Of a stretch of 64,000 nucleotides of DNA, positions 35,224 through 42,365 are shown piece by piece. Under the pieces are notes generated by a model. That model saw only the letters and a list, made by a program, of their open reading frames with translations. It was not told the DNA's origin and did not search any database. The first letter of the stretch is position 1. Every line of letters starts with the position of its first letter. A program made the translations under genes and the position numbers. This DNA comes from Donghicola sp041224595 (GTDB lineage Bacteria; Pseudomonadota; Alphaproteobacteria; Rhodobacterales; Rhodobacteraceae). The DNA lies in the NCBI RefSeq assembly GCF_041224595.1, contig NZ_JBGFGN010000157.1:186001-250000 (forward strand), read 5' to 3'.

Positions 35224-36603
35224 ATGACCCTCACCCCCGTTTTGGAGCGGATCGACGCCGATCTGGACGCCTCTCTCGACCGCTTGATGGAGCTACTGCG
35301 AATCCAGTCAATCTCGACCGATCCGGCCTATGCCGACCAGTGCGAAGCGGCTGCCGACTGGCTGGTCGCCGACCTGCAGAGTTTTGGCATTGCAGCAGAA
35401 AAGCGCGACACACCGGGCCATCCGATGGTGGTCGGCCATGTGCCTGGCGACGGTCCACATGTACTGTTCTATGGTCATTATGACGTTCAGCCCGTCGATC
35501 CGCTAAACCTTTGGCACAGAGACCCTTTTGACCCCGCGATCGAGGATGCGAACGGCACCCGCGTGATCCGTGGCCGCGGATCGAGCGATGACAAGGGCCA
35601 GCTGATGACCTTTGTCGAGGCCTGCCGCGCGTGGCAGGCTGTGCACGGCTCCCTGCCCTGCCGCATCACCTTCTTCTTCGAAGGAGAAGAGGAAACAGGC
35701 TCGCCGTCGCTGGTGCCGTTCATGGAAGAATTCGCCGACGAACTGCGCTGCGATCTGGCTCTGATCTGCGACACCTCAATGGTTGCCCCTGGTGTCCCAT
35801 CTATCGCCAGTCAGCTGCGCGGAATGCTGAAGGAAGAGTTCACGCTGATTGGCCCGAAAATGGATCTGCATTCCGGCCACTACGGCGGAACCGCTCTGAA
35901 CCCGCTCCATGCAATTGCACAAATTGTGGCCTCTTTTCATGATTCGACCGGGCGAGTCGCTGTCGATGGCTTCTACGAAGGCGTGCACCCCCTGCCCGAA
36001 GGCCTAAAGCGCCAGTGGGAGGGCTGCGGCTTTGACGAGGAGGATTACCTTGGCTCGGTCGGCATGACCAAAGCCCACGGCGAAGAGGGTTTCTCGACGC
36101 TCGAACTGCAATGGGCGCGCCCGACGCTCGAGGTCAACGGCCTCTGGGGTGGCTACAACGGCAAGGGCAGCAAGACGGTGATTCCGTCCGAAGCGCACTG
36201 CAAGATCACCTGCCGTCTGGTGGGCGACATGGAGCCCGACCACCTGCGCGCCGCGATCCGCAAACACGTCGAAGACCGCCTGCCCCAAGATGCTTCGGTA
36301 CAGTGGGACAATGATGTGGACGGCGCCAAGGCCGCAGTGATGAACATCGAACGCCCCGAATTCGAAGCCGCCCGTCAGGCGCTGTCCGACGAATGGGACC
36401 GCGAAGCCGTTTTTGTCGGCATGGGCGGATCGATCCCGATCGCGGGCCTGTTCAAGGATATCCTGGGCATGGACGCGATGCTGATCGGCTTTGCGCAGGA
36501 TGACGACCGCATTCACTCGCCCAACGAAAAGTACAATGTTGAGAGTTTCCACAAGGGCATGCGCTCTTGGGCGCGGGTGCTCGAGGCGCTTTCGCAGAAG
36601 TAA
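35224..36603 (+). CDS. M20/M25/M40 family metallopeptidase (dipeptidase-like)
   Basis: A 459-residue di-zinc hydrolase. It has 'VLFYGHYDVQPVDP' (first metal His/Asp), 'GRGSSDDKGQLMTFVEA', 'FFFEGEEETGSPSL' (catalytic and metal Glu), 'DLHSGHYGGTALNPL' in the dimerisation domain and 'FAQDDDRIHSPNEKYNV' with the last His ligand. The family removes residues from di- or oligopeptides or N-acyl amino acids in the cytoplasm; substrate not determinable. GGAG precedes the ATG, and it is divergent from hemA. Confidence 0.92.
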   Translation: MTLTPVLERIDADLDASLDRLMELLRIQSISTDPAYADQCEAAADWLVADLQSFGIAAEKRDTPGHPMVVGHVPGDGPHVLFYGHYDVQPVDPLNLWHRDPFDPAIEDANGTRVIRGRGSSDDKGQLMTFVEACRAWQAVHGSLPCRITFFFEGEEETGSPSLVPFMEEFADELRCDLALICDTSMVAPGVPSIASQLRGMLKEEFTLIGPKMDLHSGHYGGTALNPLHAIAQIVASFHDSTGRVAVDGFYEGVHPLPEGLKRQWEGCGFDEEDYLGSVGMTKAHGEEGFSTLELQWARPTLEVNGLWGGYNGKGSKTVIPSEAHCKITCRLVGDMEPDHLRAAIRKHVEDRLPQDASVQWDNDVDGAKAAVMNIERPEFEAARQALSDEWDREAVFVGMGGSIPIAGLFKDILGMDAMLIGFAQDDDRIHSPNEKYNVESFHKGMRSWARVLEALSQK

Positions 36604-36611
36604 AAACAGCA

Positions 36612-36640
36612 AAACCAAGGCACCGCGCCTTGGCTTTTCT
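36612..36640 (+). terminator. bidirectional terminator between the M20 peptidase gene and idi
   Basis: CCAAGGC-ACCGC-GCCTTGG (7 bp perfect) is followed by CTTTTCTCTTTT on the plus strand, with an A-rich lead that becomes a T run on the minus strand. Confidence 0.8.
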
Positions 36641-36643
36641 CTT

Positions 36644-37159
36644 TTAGACAAAGATCACGTCAGCGTGGTCCTGCATGTAGACCTTGAGCCACGGCGTGAA
36701 CTGATCAGGATGCTCTGCAATCCGGCGGGCTAAGTCGCGCAATGTCACCCATTCCACCGCCATCACCTCGTCCGGGTTGGGCGTGACGGTCAGGCCCACT
36801 GGTGCGTCAGATACGTAAATCTGAACAACCTCGTGTTCTGTCAGGCCCTGCCCTACGTCGGCACGGTATTCGACCTCTTCTCGGTAGTGCACAGTGATAC
36901 CGGTGACGCCAAGCTCCTCTTCCATCCGGCGCAAGGCACAAGCTTCGGAAGCCTCGTCCCAATGGGGGTGCGTGCAGCATGTGTTCGCCCAGTAGCCCGG
37001 CGTGTGGTATTTCGACAAAGCGCGCTGCTGTATCAAAATGCGATCACCATCACGCAAGAACACGGAAATTGCTGGGTGCCGCAGGCCGAGCCTGTGAACC
37101 TCTAGCTTTTCGACAGGTGTCAGGACGCCGTCGCGCCATGCAGGGATGAGATCAGCCAT
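36644..37159 (-). CDS. idi: isopentenyl-diphosphate delta-isomerase, type I
   Basis: A 171-residue Nudix-fold isomerase. It has the catalytic-Cys segment 'WANTCCTHPHW' and the metal-binding 'LRRMEEELG' and 'EYRADVGQGLTEHE'. It interconverts IPP and DMAPP. ispG of the same isoprenoid pathway is 5 kb away. It lies just downstream of the tspO-family gene on the same strand (67-base gap), a pairing that suggests isoprenoid/tetrapyrrole pigment context. Confidence 0.95.
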   Translation of the reverse strand: MADLIPAWRDGVLTPVEKLEVHRLGLRHPAISVFLRDGDRILIQQRALSKYHTPGYWANTCCTHPHWDEASEACALRRMEEELGVTGITVHYREEVEYRADVGQGLTEHEVVQIYVSDAPVGLTVTPNPDEVMAVEWVTLRDLARRIAEHPDQFTPWLKVYMQDHADVIFV

Positions 37160-37226
37160 AACGCACCCGTTCCGTTGCTCTTACGGGTCGCTGGCATATC
37201 CCGAGCGCCGCCCTGCCGCAACCCAA

Positions 37227-37697
37227 CTAGGACCGCAACGCGTCAGGATTGTTGCGCCAGATAGATCCATTCAACGCTGCCGCCACCGTGACCCAAGCAA
37301 GATAAGGCAGGAACAGCATCCCAGCGAGCCAGTCAATCTGCCAAAGCACGCCCGTCAAGATCGCGATCGTGATCCACATGATCGAAATGATCGCCATCCC
37401 AAGCCTGATCCGATGTGCTCCGAAAAACACTGGGGTCCATAGCGTGTTCAGCGCGATCTGAAGCGCCCAGAGCGCCATTGCCAGCCCCAGCAGCGGGCCG
37501 CCCGCAAACGCAGCGCGCGCCCCGGCCAAAGCCATCAGAATATAAAGAGTGGTCCAAACCACGGGGAAAGCCCAGTTTGGCGGCGTGAACGATGGCTTTT
37601 GCAGCGCGACGTACCACGCACCGGGCTTGAACAGCACACCGGTCGCAGCCGCGGCGCCACTGGCCGCCAAAAGAATAAAGAAAATCGTCCAATCCAT
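37227..37697 (-). CDS. tspO: TspO/MBR family protein
   Basis: A 156-residue membrane protein with five predicted helices and the TspO hallmarks 'KPSFTPPNWAFPVVWTTLYILMA' (shortened here in sense: Trp/Pro-rich loop) and 'ALQIALNTLWTPVFFGAH'. TspO binds tetrapyrroles and, in Rhodobacter, helps repress pigment genes under oxygen. The frame is open to a GTG at 37739, but the family N-terminus 'MDWTIFFILLAASG' starts at 37697; no strong RBS is seen there. Confidence 0.92.
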   Translation of the reverse strand: MDWTIFFILLAASGAAAATGVLFKPGAWYVALQKPSFTPPNWAFPVVWTTLYILMALAGARAAFAGGPLLGLAMALWALQIALNTLWTPVFFGAHRIRLGMAIISIMWITIAILTGVLWQIDWLAGMLFLPYLAWVTVAAALNGSIWRNNPDALRS

Positions 37698-37762
37698 GAC
37701 AGGATAGGTAATACGTAGATTGCGCGCTTCAAGCGCCACTTCATTGATTTTAAGGGAAGAAG

Positions 37763-37839
37763 TGGCGCGGTTGACGGGGCTCGAACCCGCGACCCCCGGC
37801 GTGACAGGCCGGTACTCTAACCAACTGAGCTACAACCGC
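37763..37839 (-). tRNA. tRNA-Asp (GTC), copy 1
   Basis: 77 nt including encoded CCA. The acceptor arms GCGGTTG / CAACCGC pair fully, the T loop is GTTCGAGC, and the anticodon loop CTGTCAC gives GTC (plus-strand GAC at 37803-37805). Confidence 0.97.
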
Positions 37840-37873
37840 GCATCTACTTCGCCCGAGGTTTCACATTCAGCAG

Positions 37874-37950
37874 TGGCGCGGTTGACGGGGCTCGAACCCG
37901 CGACCCCCGGCGTGACAGGCCGGTACTCTAACCAACTGAGCTACAACCGC
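37874..37950 (-). tRNA. tRNA-Asp (GTC), copy 2
   Basis: Identical in sequence to copy 1, 34 bases away on the same strand, also with encoded CCA. A tandem duplicate. Confidence 0.97.
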
Positions 37951-38058
37951 TCGCTGCTGTGTGTGACGCCTCGTTGGCGTGTGGGCGGTGTTTATGGCGT
38001 GGCGCGGGTGGCGTCAAGCGGAACCAAACACCTTTTTCAAAAAAAGTTCACGGACCGA

Positions 38059-38973
38059 TCAGGCCCTGCGCACAGGCAGGGGCACGAACGCATTATTGTC
38101 GTCTGGCGGTAGATGGAAAAGCCCGTTTTCCCAATCGGTTGCACGCCACTGCGCCTTGGCTTCCTGAATCTTTTCACGAGAACTAGAGACGAAGTTCCAC
38201 CAAATATGACGCGGTCCGTTCATGGTCGCCCCCCCAAGCAGCAGGAGACGGGCGCCAGACTCCTCGGCCCGTACCGTCAACGCATCTTTGGGATGAAAAA
38301 CCAGCAAGCGCCCTGCTTCGAAACGATCCGCTCCTACCGTCACAGCGCCCGAGAGTATGTAGATTGCGCGATCCTCTTGGTTACCCGGTAGCGGCAACAC
38401 TGAACCGGCTTCCAGCATCGCTTCTGCATAAAACATCTCGGACGTGGTCGGCACCCCGGCCTTGGCACCATAGAGGTCACCAAGAATCACGCGGACCTGC
38501 GCGCCGGCATCACTCAAAATCGGAGCATCGTTGCCCCCTGCATGGTGAAAGCTTGGTGCCGCATCCTCCAAATATTCGGGCAGAGCGACCCAGCTCTGGA
38601 TACCATGAAGTGCTTGGGGACCGCGCAAAGCAATCCCATCCGTGCGCTCCGAATGCGTAATCCCCTGCCCCGCGATCATGAGATTGACGTCGCCCGGCTC
38701 GATCCATTGGCGCGTCCCCAGGCTGTCGCGGTGATGTAATCGGCCAGACATCAAATAGGTCACTGTTGCCAAACCGATATGCGGGTGGGGCAGAACGTCC
38801 AAACTGCGTCCGTTCAAAAACTCCATCGGCCCCATCTCGTCGAAGAAGATGAAAGGACCGACCATCTGGCGCTGCTTCGAGGGCAGCGCGCGCTGAACTT
38901 CAAACCCGCCAATGTCGCTCGCGCGAGGCACGATCACGGTTTCGAGTTCGTCAGAAAACGGAGAGCCGCACAT
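38059..38973 (-). CDS. pirin family protein
   Basis: A 304-residue bicupin. The N-terminal pirin motif 'VGPFIFFDEMGPMEF' is followed by 'LPHPHIGLATVTYLMSGRLHHRDSLG' with the metal-binding His residues, and the Pirin_C part has 'AIYILSGAVTVGADRF'. Bacterial pirins are Fe-binding, some with quercetinase-like activity; function here is unknown. The start at 38973 has GAAAGG seven bases upstream, better than the ATG at 38988. Confidence 0.92.
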   Translation of the reverse strand: MCGSPFSDELETVIVPRASDIGGFEVQRALPSKQRQMVGPFIFFDEMGPMEFLNGRSLDVLPHPHIGLATVTYLMSGRLHHRDSLGTRQWIEPGDVNLMIAGQGITHSERTDGIALRGPQALHGIQSWVALPEYLEDAAPSFHHAGGNDAPILSDAGAQVRVILGDLYGAKAGVPTTSEMFYAEAMLEAGSVLPLPGNQEDRAIYILSGAVTVGADRFEAGRLLVFHPKDALTVRAEESGARLLLLGGATMNGPRHIWWNFVSSSREKIQEAKAQWRATDWENGLFHLPPDDNNAFVPLPVRRA

Positions 38974-39301
38974 ATCCAATCCTTTCAACTAGCGTCTAGA
39001 TCGGATTTGGGGTGCGAATAGCCTTTTACGAGCCGGCTTTGTGAACAATTCCTGTTTTGACCTGCACAGCGGCTCGACTATCTTCAGGGAGGATAACCGC
39101 GATCACCTTACAGATGAGGTGACAATCAAAGTTCAGGAAGGAGATTTAGGTGCGACAGACCGAAGGGTAAAAAAAAACCGTTAAGCCGCTCACTATGCCT
39201 GCGGCCTGCCGCGTCACTCGTTAAACACACACGAGTTAAAAAACCGTTCACCCACTCTGCAGTATTACAGTCATCGGTGATCTTCAAAAAACTCAAGACT
39301 T
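38974..39301. other. AT-richer intergenic region upstream of the LytTR pair
   Basis: This 328-base gap holds a sigma70-like promoter (TTGACC 39057-39062, 16 bases, TATCTT 39079-39084) and an excellent Shine-Dalgarno (AAGGAG 39138-39143). The SD precedes only a six-codon frame: GTG at 39150, TAA at 39168-39170. Then come a nine-A run, a direct repeat AAAAAACCGTT (39172-39182 and 39238-39248) and an inverted repeat ACTCGT-N9-ACGAGT (39216-39236). No longer gene is visible. Confidence 0.5.
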
Positions 39302-40159
39302 ATGAGCCCATTCGAACAAGCCTTGTGTCGTGAAATGCACACTTTTGACGCCTTATGGCACGAAATTCACCTCACGCTTCGTGAAATTCCGCAGATTTTC
39401 GCGCGTCGCGAAGCAGTGGTTTTTCTTTGTTTATCAGGGCTTACACTCATCGCACTGGATCCACACGATTTTCTTGAACACATCTCGGTTCTTGAAGCCA
39501 TTTTTGTGTGGGCATGCGCAGATTTCATCTTCGCCCTGGTGTATTTCATGACGCTTCTCGGAATCGCGATGATCCCGACCCGAAAGCCGCCCAAGATCTA
39601 TCTTCCGATCCCGAGCACCTTTGCATTTACACTCACGACAGTCTTTGTCGAATCTATGATTGGCACGCTGAGTCTTGGTGAATACACGCCCAAAGTATGG
39701 CCCGATATCGTGGCCTTTGTCGTGGTGGCACAGCTCTTCGAGTTTCTGTTTGTTCGCTATGTTCTACCCGACGTCCTTGCAGCCATCCGAGCGCAATCGC
39801 CGGAGGAAACGCAGGGGATGTATCTCCAGATCGGTGAAAGCAAATGGCCCCTCTCCGAAGTTACTGCGATCTCTTCAAACCAGCACTACCTGAGGGTCGA
39901 TTTTCTGAATGCTGAATCAGAAACGATCCGAGCACGCATTTCTGATGTGTTGGATACACTGCCCGACACAGCAGGCGTTCAGCCCCATCGGTCATGGTGG
40001 GTTTCCATTGGCGCACAGCCCTCATTGATCACAGAGGGGCGGAAACGTTGGCTCGTTACAGGTTTTGGGCACAAAATACCAGTCGCCAGAGGTAGAATTG
40101 ACGTGGTCCAAAAATGGCTCGACACTCATCAAAGTAACGAGTCCTCGGGTCCAACATGA
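39302..40159 (+). CDS. membrane-anchored LytTR DNA-binding protein, copy 1
   Basis: A 285-residue protein: an N-terminal region with about four membrane helices (about 38-165) and a C-terminal LytTR DNA-binding domain (about 175-278) containing 'PLSEVTAISSNQHYLRV', 'ARISDVLDTLP' and 'PHRSWWVS'. There is no receiver or kinase domain, so it is likely a one-component membrane regulator. The GC content is visibly lower than in flanking genes. There is no obvious RBS at the ATG. The next gene is a paralogue overlapping by ATGA. Confidence 0.85.
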   Translation: MSPFEQALCREMHTFDALWHEIHLTLREIPQIFARREAVVFLCLSGLTLIALDPHDFLEHISVLEAIFVWACADFIFALVYFMTLLGIAMIPTRKPPKIYLPIPSTFAFTLTTVFVESMIGTLSLGEYTPKVWPDIVAFVVVAQLFEFLFVRYVLPDVLAAIRAQSPEETQGMYLQIGESKWPLSEVTAISSNQHYLRVDFLNAESETIRARISDVLDTLPDTAGVQPHRSWWVSIGAQPSLITEGRKRWLVTGFGHKIPVARGRIDVVQKWLDTHQSNESSGPT

Positions 40160-41037
40160 GTATTTTGACCACCGCCTTGAACCGCCCCTTCCAGCTTCTC
40201 GATGCCTTCGGGAGGCGATACCGCGTTCAACTCAAGACAGCACTTCCCGCAATCTTTTCGATGACGAGCTTGCTGTTTTTTGGCGTACTGCTGCTTGTGC
40301 TGTGGATCAGCGACCCTGTGGACTACCACGACTATATTTCTGCCCCGGCAGCGCTACTACTGTGGGCGGCAGGTCTGGCCATCGCGCTCTTCACCTATGT
40401 GGGGCTGATCTTTCTCTGGTCTATGAGTGCAGTGTCGCGCAGCATCACACTACCAATCTCAGCGGTCGGTCTAGTCGCATTTCTACTCTCGACCGTGTTT
40501 CACAAGGTGACCGGCAGCCTCCTGTCACAAGGCCTGTGGGAACAAGAGCTCTTCCCCAGCCACATCTACCTACTGCTGACGCAGATCGGATTCGAAGCGC
40601 TCTATCTACGCTACGGACTTCCGAAGTCCTTTCAAGATATCGCGGCACGCAAAGCCGGAGACGCCTATGACAGGACTGCCGTCCCCCTACAGACCGAAAC
40701 AACGTACGAGACGCACGATAACTCTGTGACGTTTGCCGGAGAGCAAGCCATCCCACTGAACGAGATTTGGCTGGTCCGCGCTCTGGAGCATTACGTCGAG
40801 ATCCATGGCAGATCGGGCGAACCCCGTGTTGTACGCGCGAGAATCACGGATTTTCTGGAACAAGTCAGCGAAGCCGATGGCATCCAAACCCACCGGTCGT
40901 GGTGGGTTTCTGCCAGCGCGGCCAAAGAACTGGTGACAGAGGGCGGCAAACGCTTTCTTGCTCTACAAGACGGCCAAAAAATCCCTGTCTCTCGCGGGCG
41001 ACACCCAGATGTCTCGGCTTGGCTTGGCAAGCTATAA
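40156..41037 (+). CDS. membrane-anchored LytTR DNA-binding protein, copy 2
   Basis: A 293-residue paralogue of the preceding gene with the same layout: about four membrane helices (about 30-160), then a LytTR domain (about 185-290) with 'PLNEIWLVRALEHYVEI', 'RARITDFLEQVSE', 'HRSWWVS' and 'QKIPVSRGRHPDV'. The two C-termini align closely while the membrane parts differ, suggesting different signals or a heterodimer. The ATG shares bases with the TGA of copy 1. It ends 20 bases before a convergent tRNA-Val. Confidence 0.85.
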   Translation: MSILTTALNRPFQLLDAFGRRYRVQLKTALPAIFSMTSLLFFGVLLLVLWISDPVDYHDYISAPAALLLWAAGLAIALFTYVGLIFLWSMSAVSRSITLPISAVGLVAFLLSTVFHKVTGSLLSQGLWEQELFPSHIYLLLTQIGFEALYLRYGLPKSFQDIAARKAGDAYDRTAVPLQTETTYETHDNSVTFAGEQAIPLNEIWLVRALEHYVEIHGRSGEPRVVRARITDFLEQVSEADGIQTHRSWWVSASAAKELVTEGGKRFLALQDGQKIPVSRGRHPDVSAWLGKL

Positions 41038-41057
41038 ACATCAGAAATAAGGGAAAG

Positions 41058-41133
<76 letters not shown>

Positions 41134-41196
41134 GGTAGCGCGGTGTTTAATCTTATGATTTGGGGAAGGCAAGAGCCGTTTTCGAAAAAAGTTCAT

Positions 41197-41775
41197 CTAT
41201 TTGAGAATAGTTTGACGCCCTGCTCGAAACGCAAAGATCACACCCTGACCATCAGGCGCGCGGGCCAGTTCATCAATGCTATGCCCCATCACCTGGGTGC
41301 GTAGAAACCGTGAGGTGAAGCCATGGGTTACGATCACTGCAGGACGCCGAAGGCCCCTTAGAAAATCGCCCGTACGCGCCCACAGGCTCTCAAAGCTCTC
41401 ACCCTCTGGCACACGGGCGTAGAAGTCCAATGCAGTCTCATTCGGGGTCTGTGCGGGCCAACGTTCGGCGATTTCTGATAGCAAGAGCCCCGCCCACTGG
41501 CCCATGCCTATTTCCGCGATCCTTGGGTCAGGCTGAACTTCGCACCCCAACCTCTGCCCGATCGGAGCTGCGGTCTGCATCGCTCTTCCCTGCGGGCTAC
41601 TGAACAGATCAATCTGCTCCGCTGACAGACCTTCTTGGTGCAAAAGCTCAGCCATTGTTCTGGCCTGCGCTTTGCCCTTGGACGTTAACGGCGAATCTGA
41701 TGCGCCTTGCATACGCCCCTCTGTGTTCGCGACCGTCTCGCCATGGCGCAGGATATAGAGGTCTGGCAGAGGCAT
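41197..41775 (-). CDS. histidine phosphatase family protein (phosphoglycerate-mutase-like)
   Basis: A 192-residue protein with the RHG motif 'LYILRHGETVANTEGRMQG' near the N-terminus and 'PAVIVTHGFTSRFLR' carrying the second catalytic His. It is a phosphatase of small phosphorylated metabolites; substrate unknown. The frame reads back through a tRNA gene to 41904; the start at 41775 ('MPLPDLYILRHGE') fits the family best, though no strong Shine-Dalgarno is visible. It sits between two tRNA-Val genes. Confidence 0.87.
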   Translation of the reverse strand: MPLPDLYILRHGETVANTEGRMQGASDSPLTSKGKAQARTMAELLHQEGLSAEQIDLFSSPQGRAMQTAAPIGQRLGCEVQPDPRIAEIGMGQWAGLLLSEIAERWPAQTPNETALDFYARVPEGESFESLWARTGDFLRGLRRPAVIVTHGFTSRFLRTQVMGHSIDELARAPDGQGVIFAFRAGRQTILK

Positions 41776-41831
41776 TGGCGGATCCATCATACACAAAGGG
41801 CGCGCCCTATGAAGGGAGCGCCCAAGAGTTC

Positions 41832-41906
41832 TGGTGGGTGATAAGAGATTTGAACTCCTGACATCTTCGATGTGAACGAAGCGCTCTACCACTGAGCTAA
41901 TCACCC
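41832..41906 (-). tRNA. tRNA-Val (CAC)
   Basis: 75 nt with encoded CCA. The acceptor GGGTGAT / ATCACCC pairs, and the anticodon loop TTCACAT gives CAC (plus-strand GTG at 41872-41874). It is closely similar to the tRNA-Val(TAC) 700 bases away. Confidence 0.95.
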
Positions 41907-41920
41907 GTTAAGGCGTGCAC

Positions 41921-42229
41921 TTAGCTTTGTTCGTCAGTAGCCGCAAGCGGTTTGTCCGCTTTGCTGGCTGTACTCTGCCGCAGGCGCACATTCACCACAT
42001 TCGCGTTTGCACCAGCCTTCATGTTCTTAACCATCAATTTCCCGAGCGGAGGTACATTCACGCTCTGACCACTCGCCAACGTATCGCCAAGAACCTCAAG
42101 AACAGCTTCGATCGCTGCTTTCGCTTCCGGCTTTTTCATGTCCAGCTTGGCAACCACCGCTTCGATCAGTTCTTTCTTCTTCAACGGCGGGACTGCCGCA
42201 GCAGCTTCTTTGGTTGTGACAACAGTCAT
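41921..42229 (-). CDS. divergent HU-family DNA-binding protein lacking the beta-arm
   Basis: About 102 residues. The N-terminal helical part matches HU/IHF ('LKKKELIEAVVAKLDMKKPEAKAAIEAVLEVLGDTLASG'), and 'VNVPPLGKLMVKNM' is the start of the beta saddle. The flexible arm with the RNPxTG-type motif that inserts into the minor groove is absent; the chain instead passes to 'NANVVNVRLRQSTASKADK'. It may bind DNA weakly or act as a partner subunit. Starts at 42244 and 42265 are also in frame; 42229 has GGAAG upstream. Confidence 0.72.
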   Translation of the reverse strand: MTVVTTKEAAAAVPPLKKKELIEAVVAKLDMKKPEAKAAIEAVLEVLGDTLASGQSVNVPPLGKLMVKNMKAGANANVVNVRLRQSTASKADKPLAATDEQS

Positions 42230-42316
42230 ATCAATTTCTTCCATAGGGCAATTATCCATAAACAAACACTAGCTTACAAACCGTGTGTTTGAAGCCTAGC
42301 ACCACTTGGCCAAAAG

Positions 42317-42342
42317 AAAAGCGCACCCGGAGGGCGCGCTTT
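42317..42342 (-). terminator. rho-independent terminator after lon
   Basis: On the minus strand AAAGCGC-N11-GCGCTTT (7 bp perfect) is followed by TCTTTTG, 24 bases past the lon stop. Confidence 0.75.
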
Positions 42343-42365
42343 GTTTTGTTTCCGATCGCGGCTAA

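Noticed and set aside
41776..41904. An extended N-terminus of the phosphatase starting at 41904.
   Set aside because: This stretch is the tRNA-Val(CAC) gene; the RHG motif begins only after 41775.
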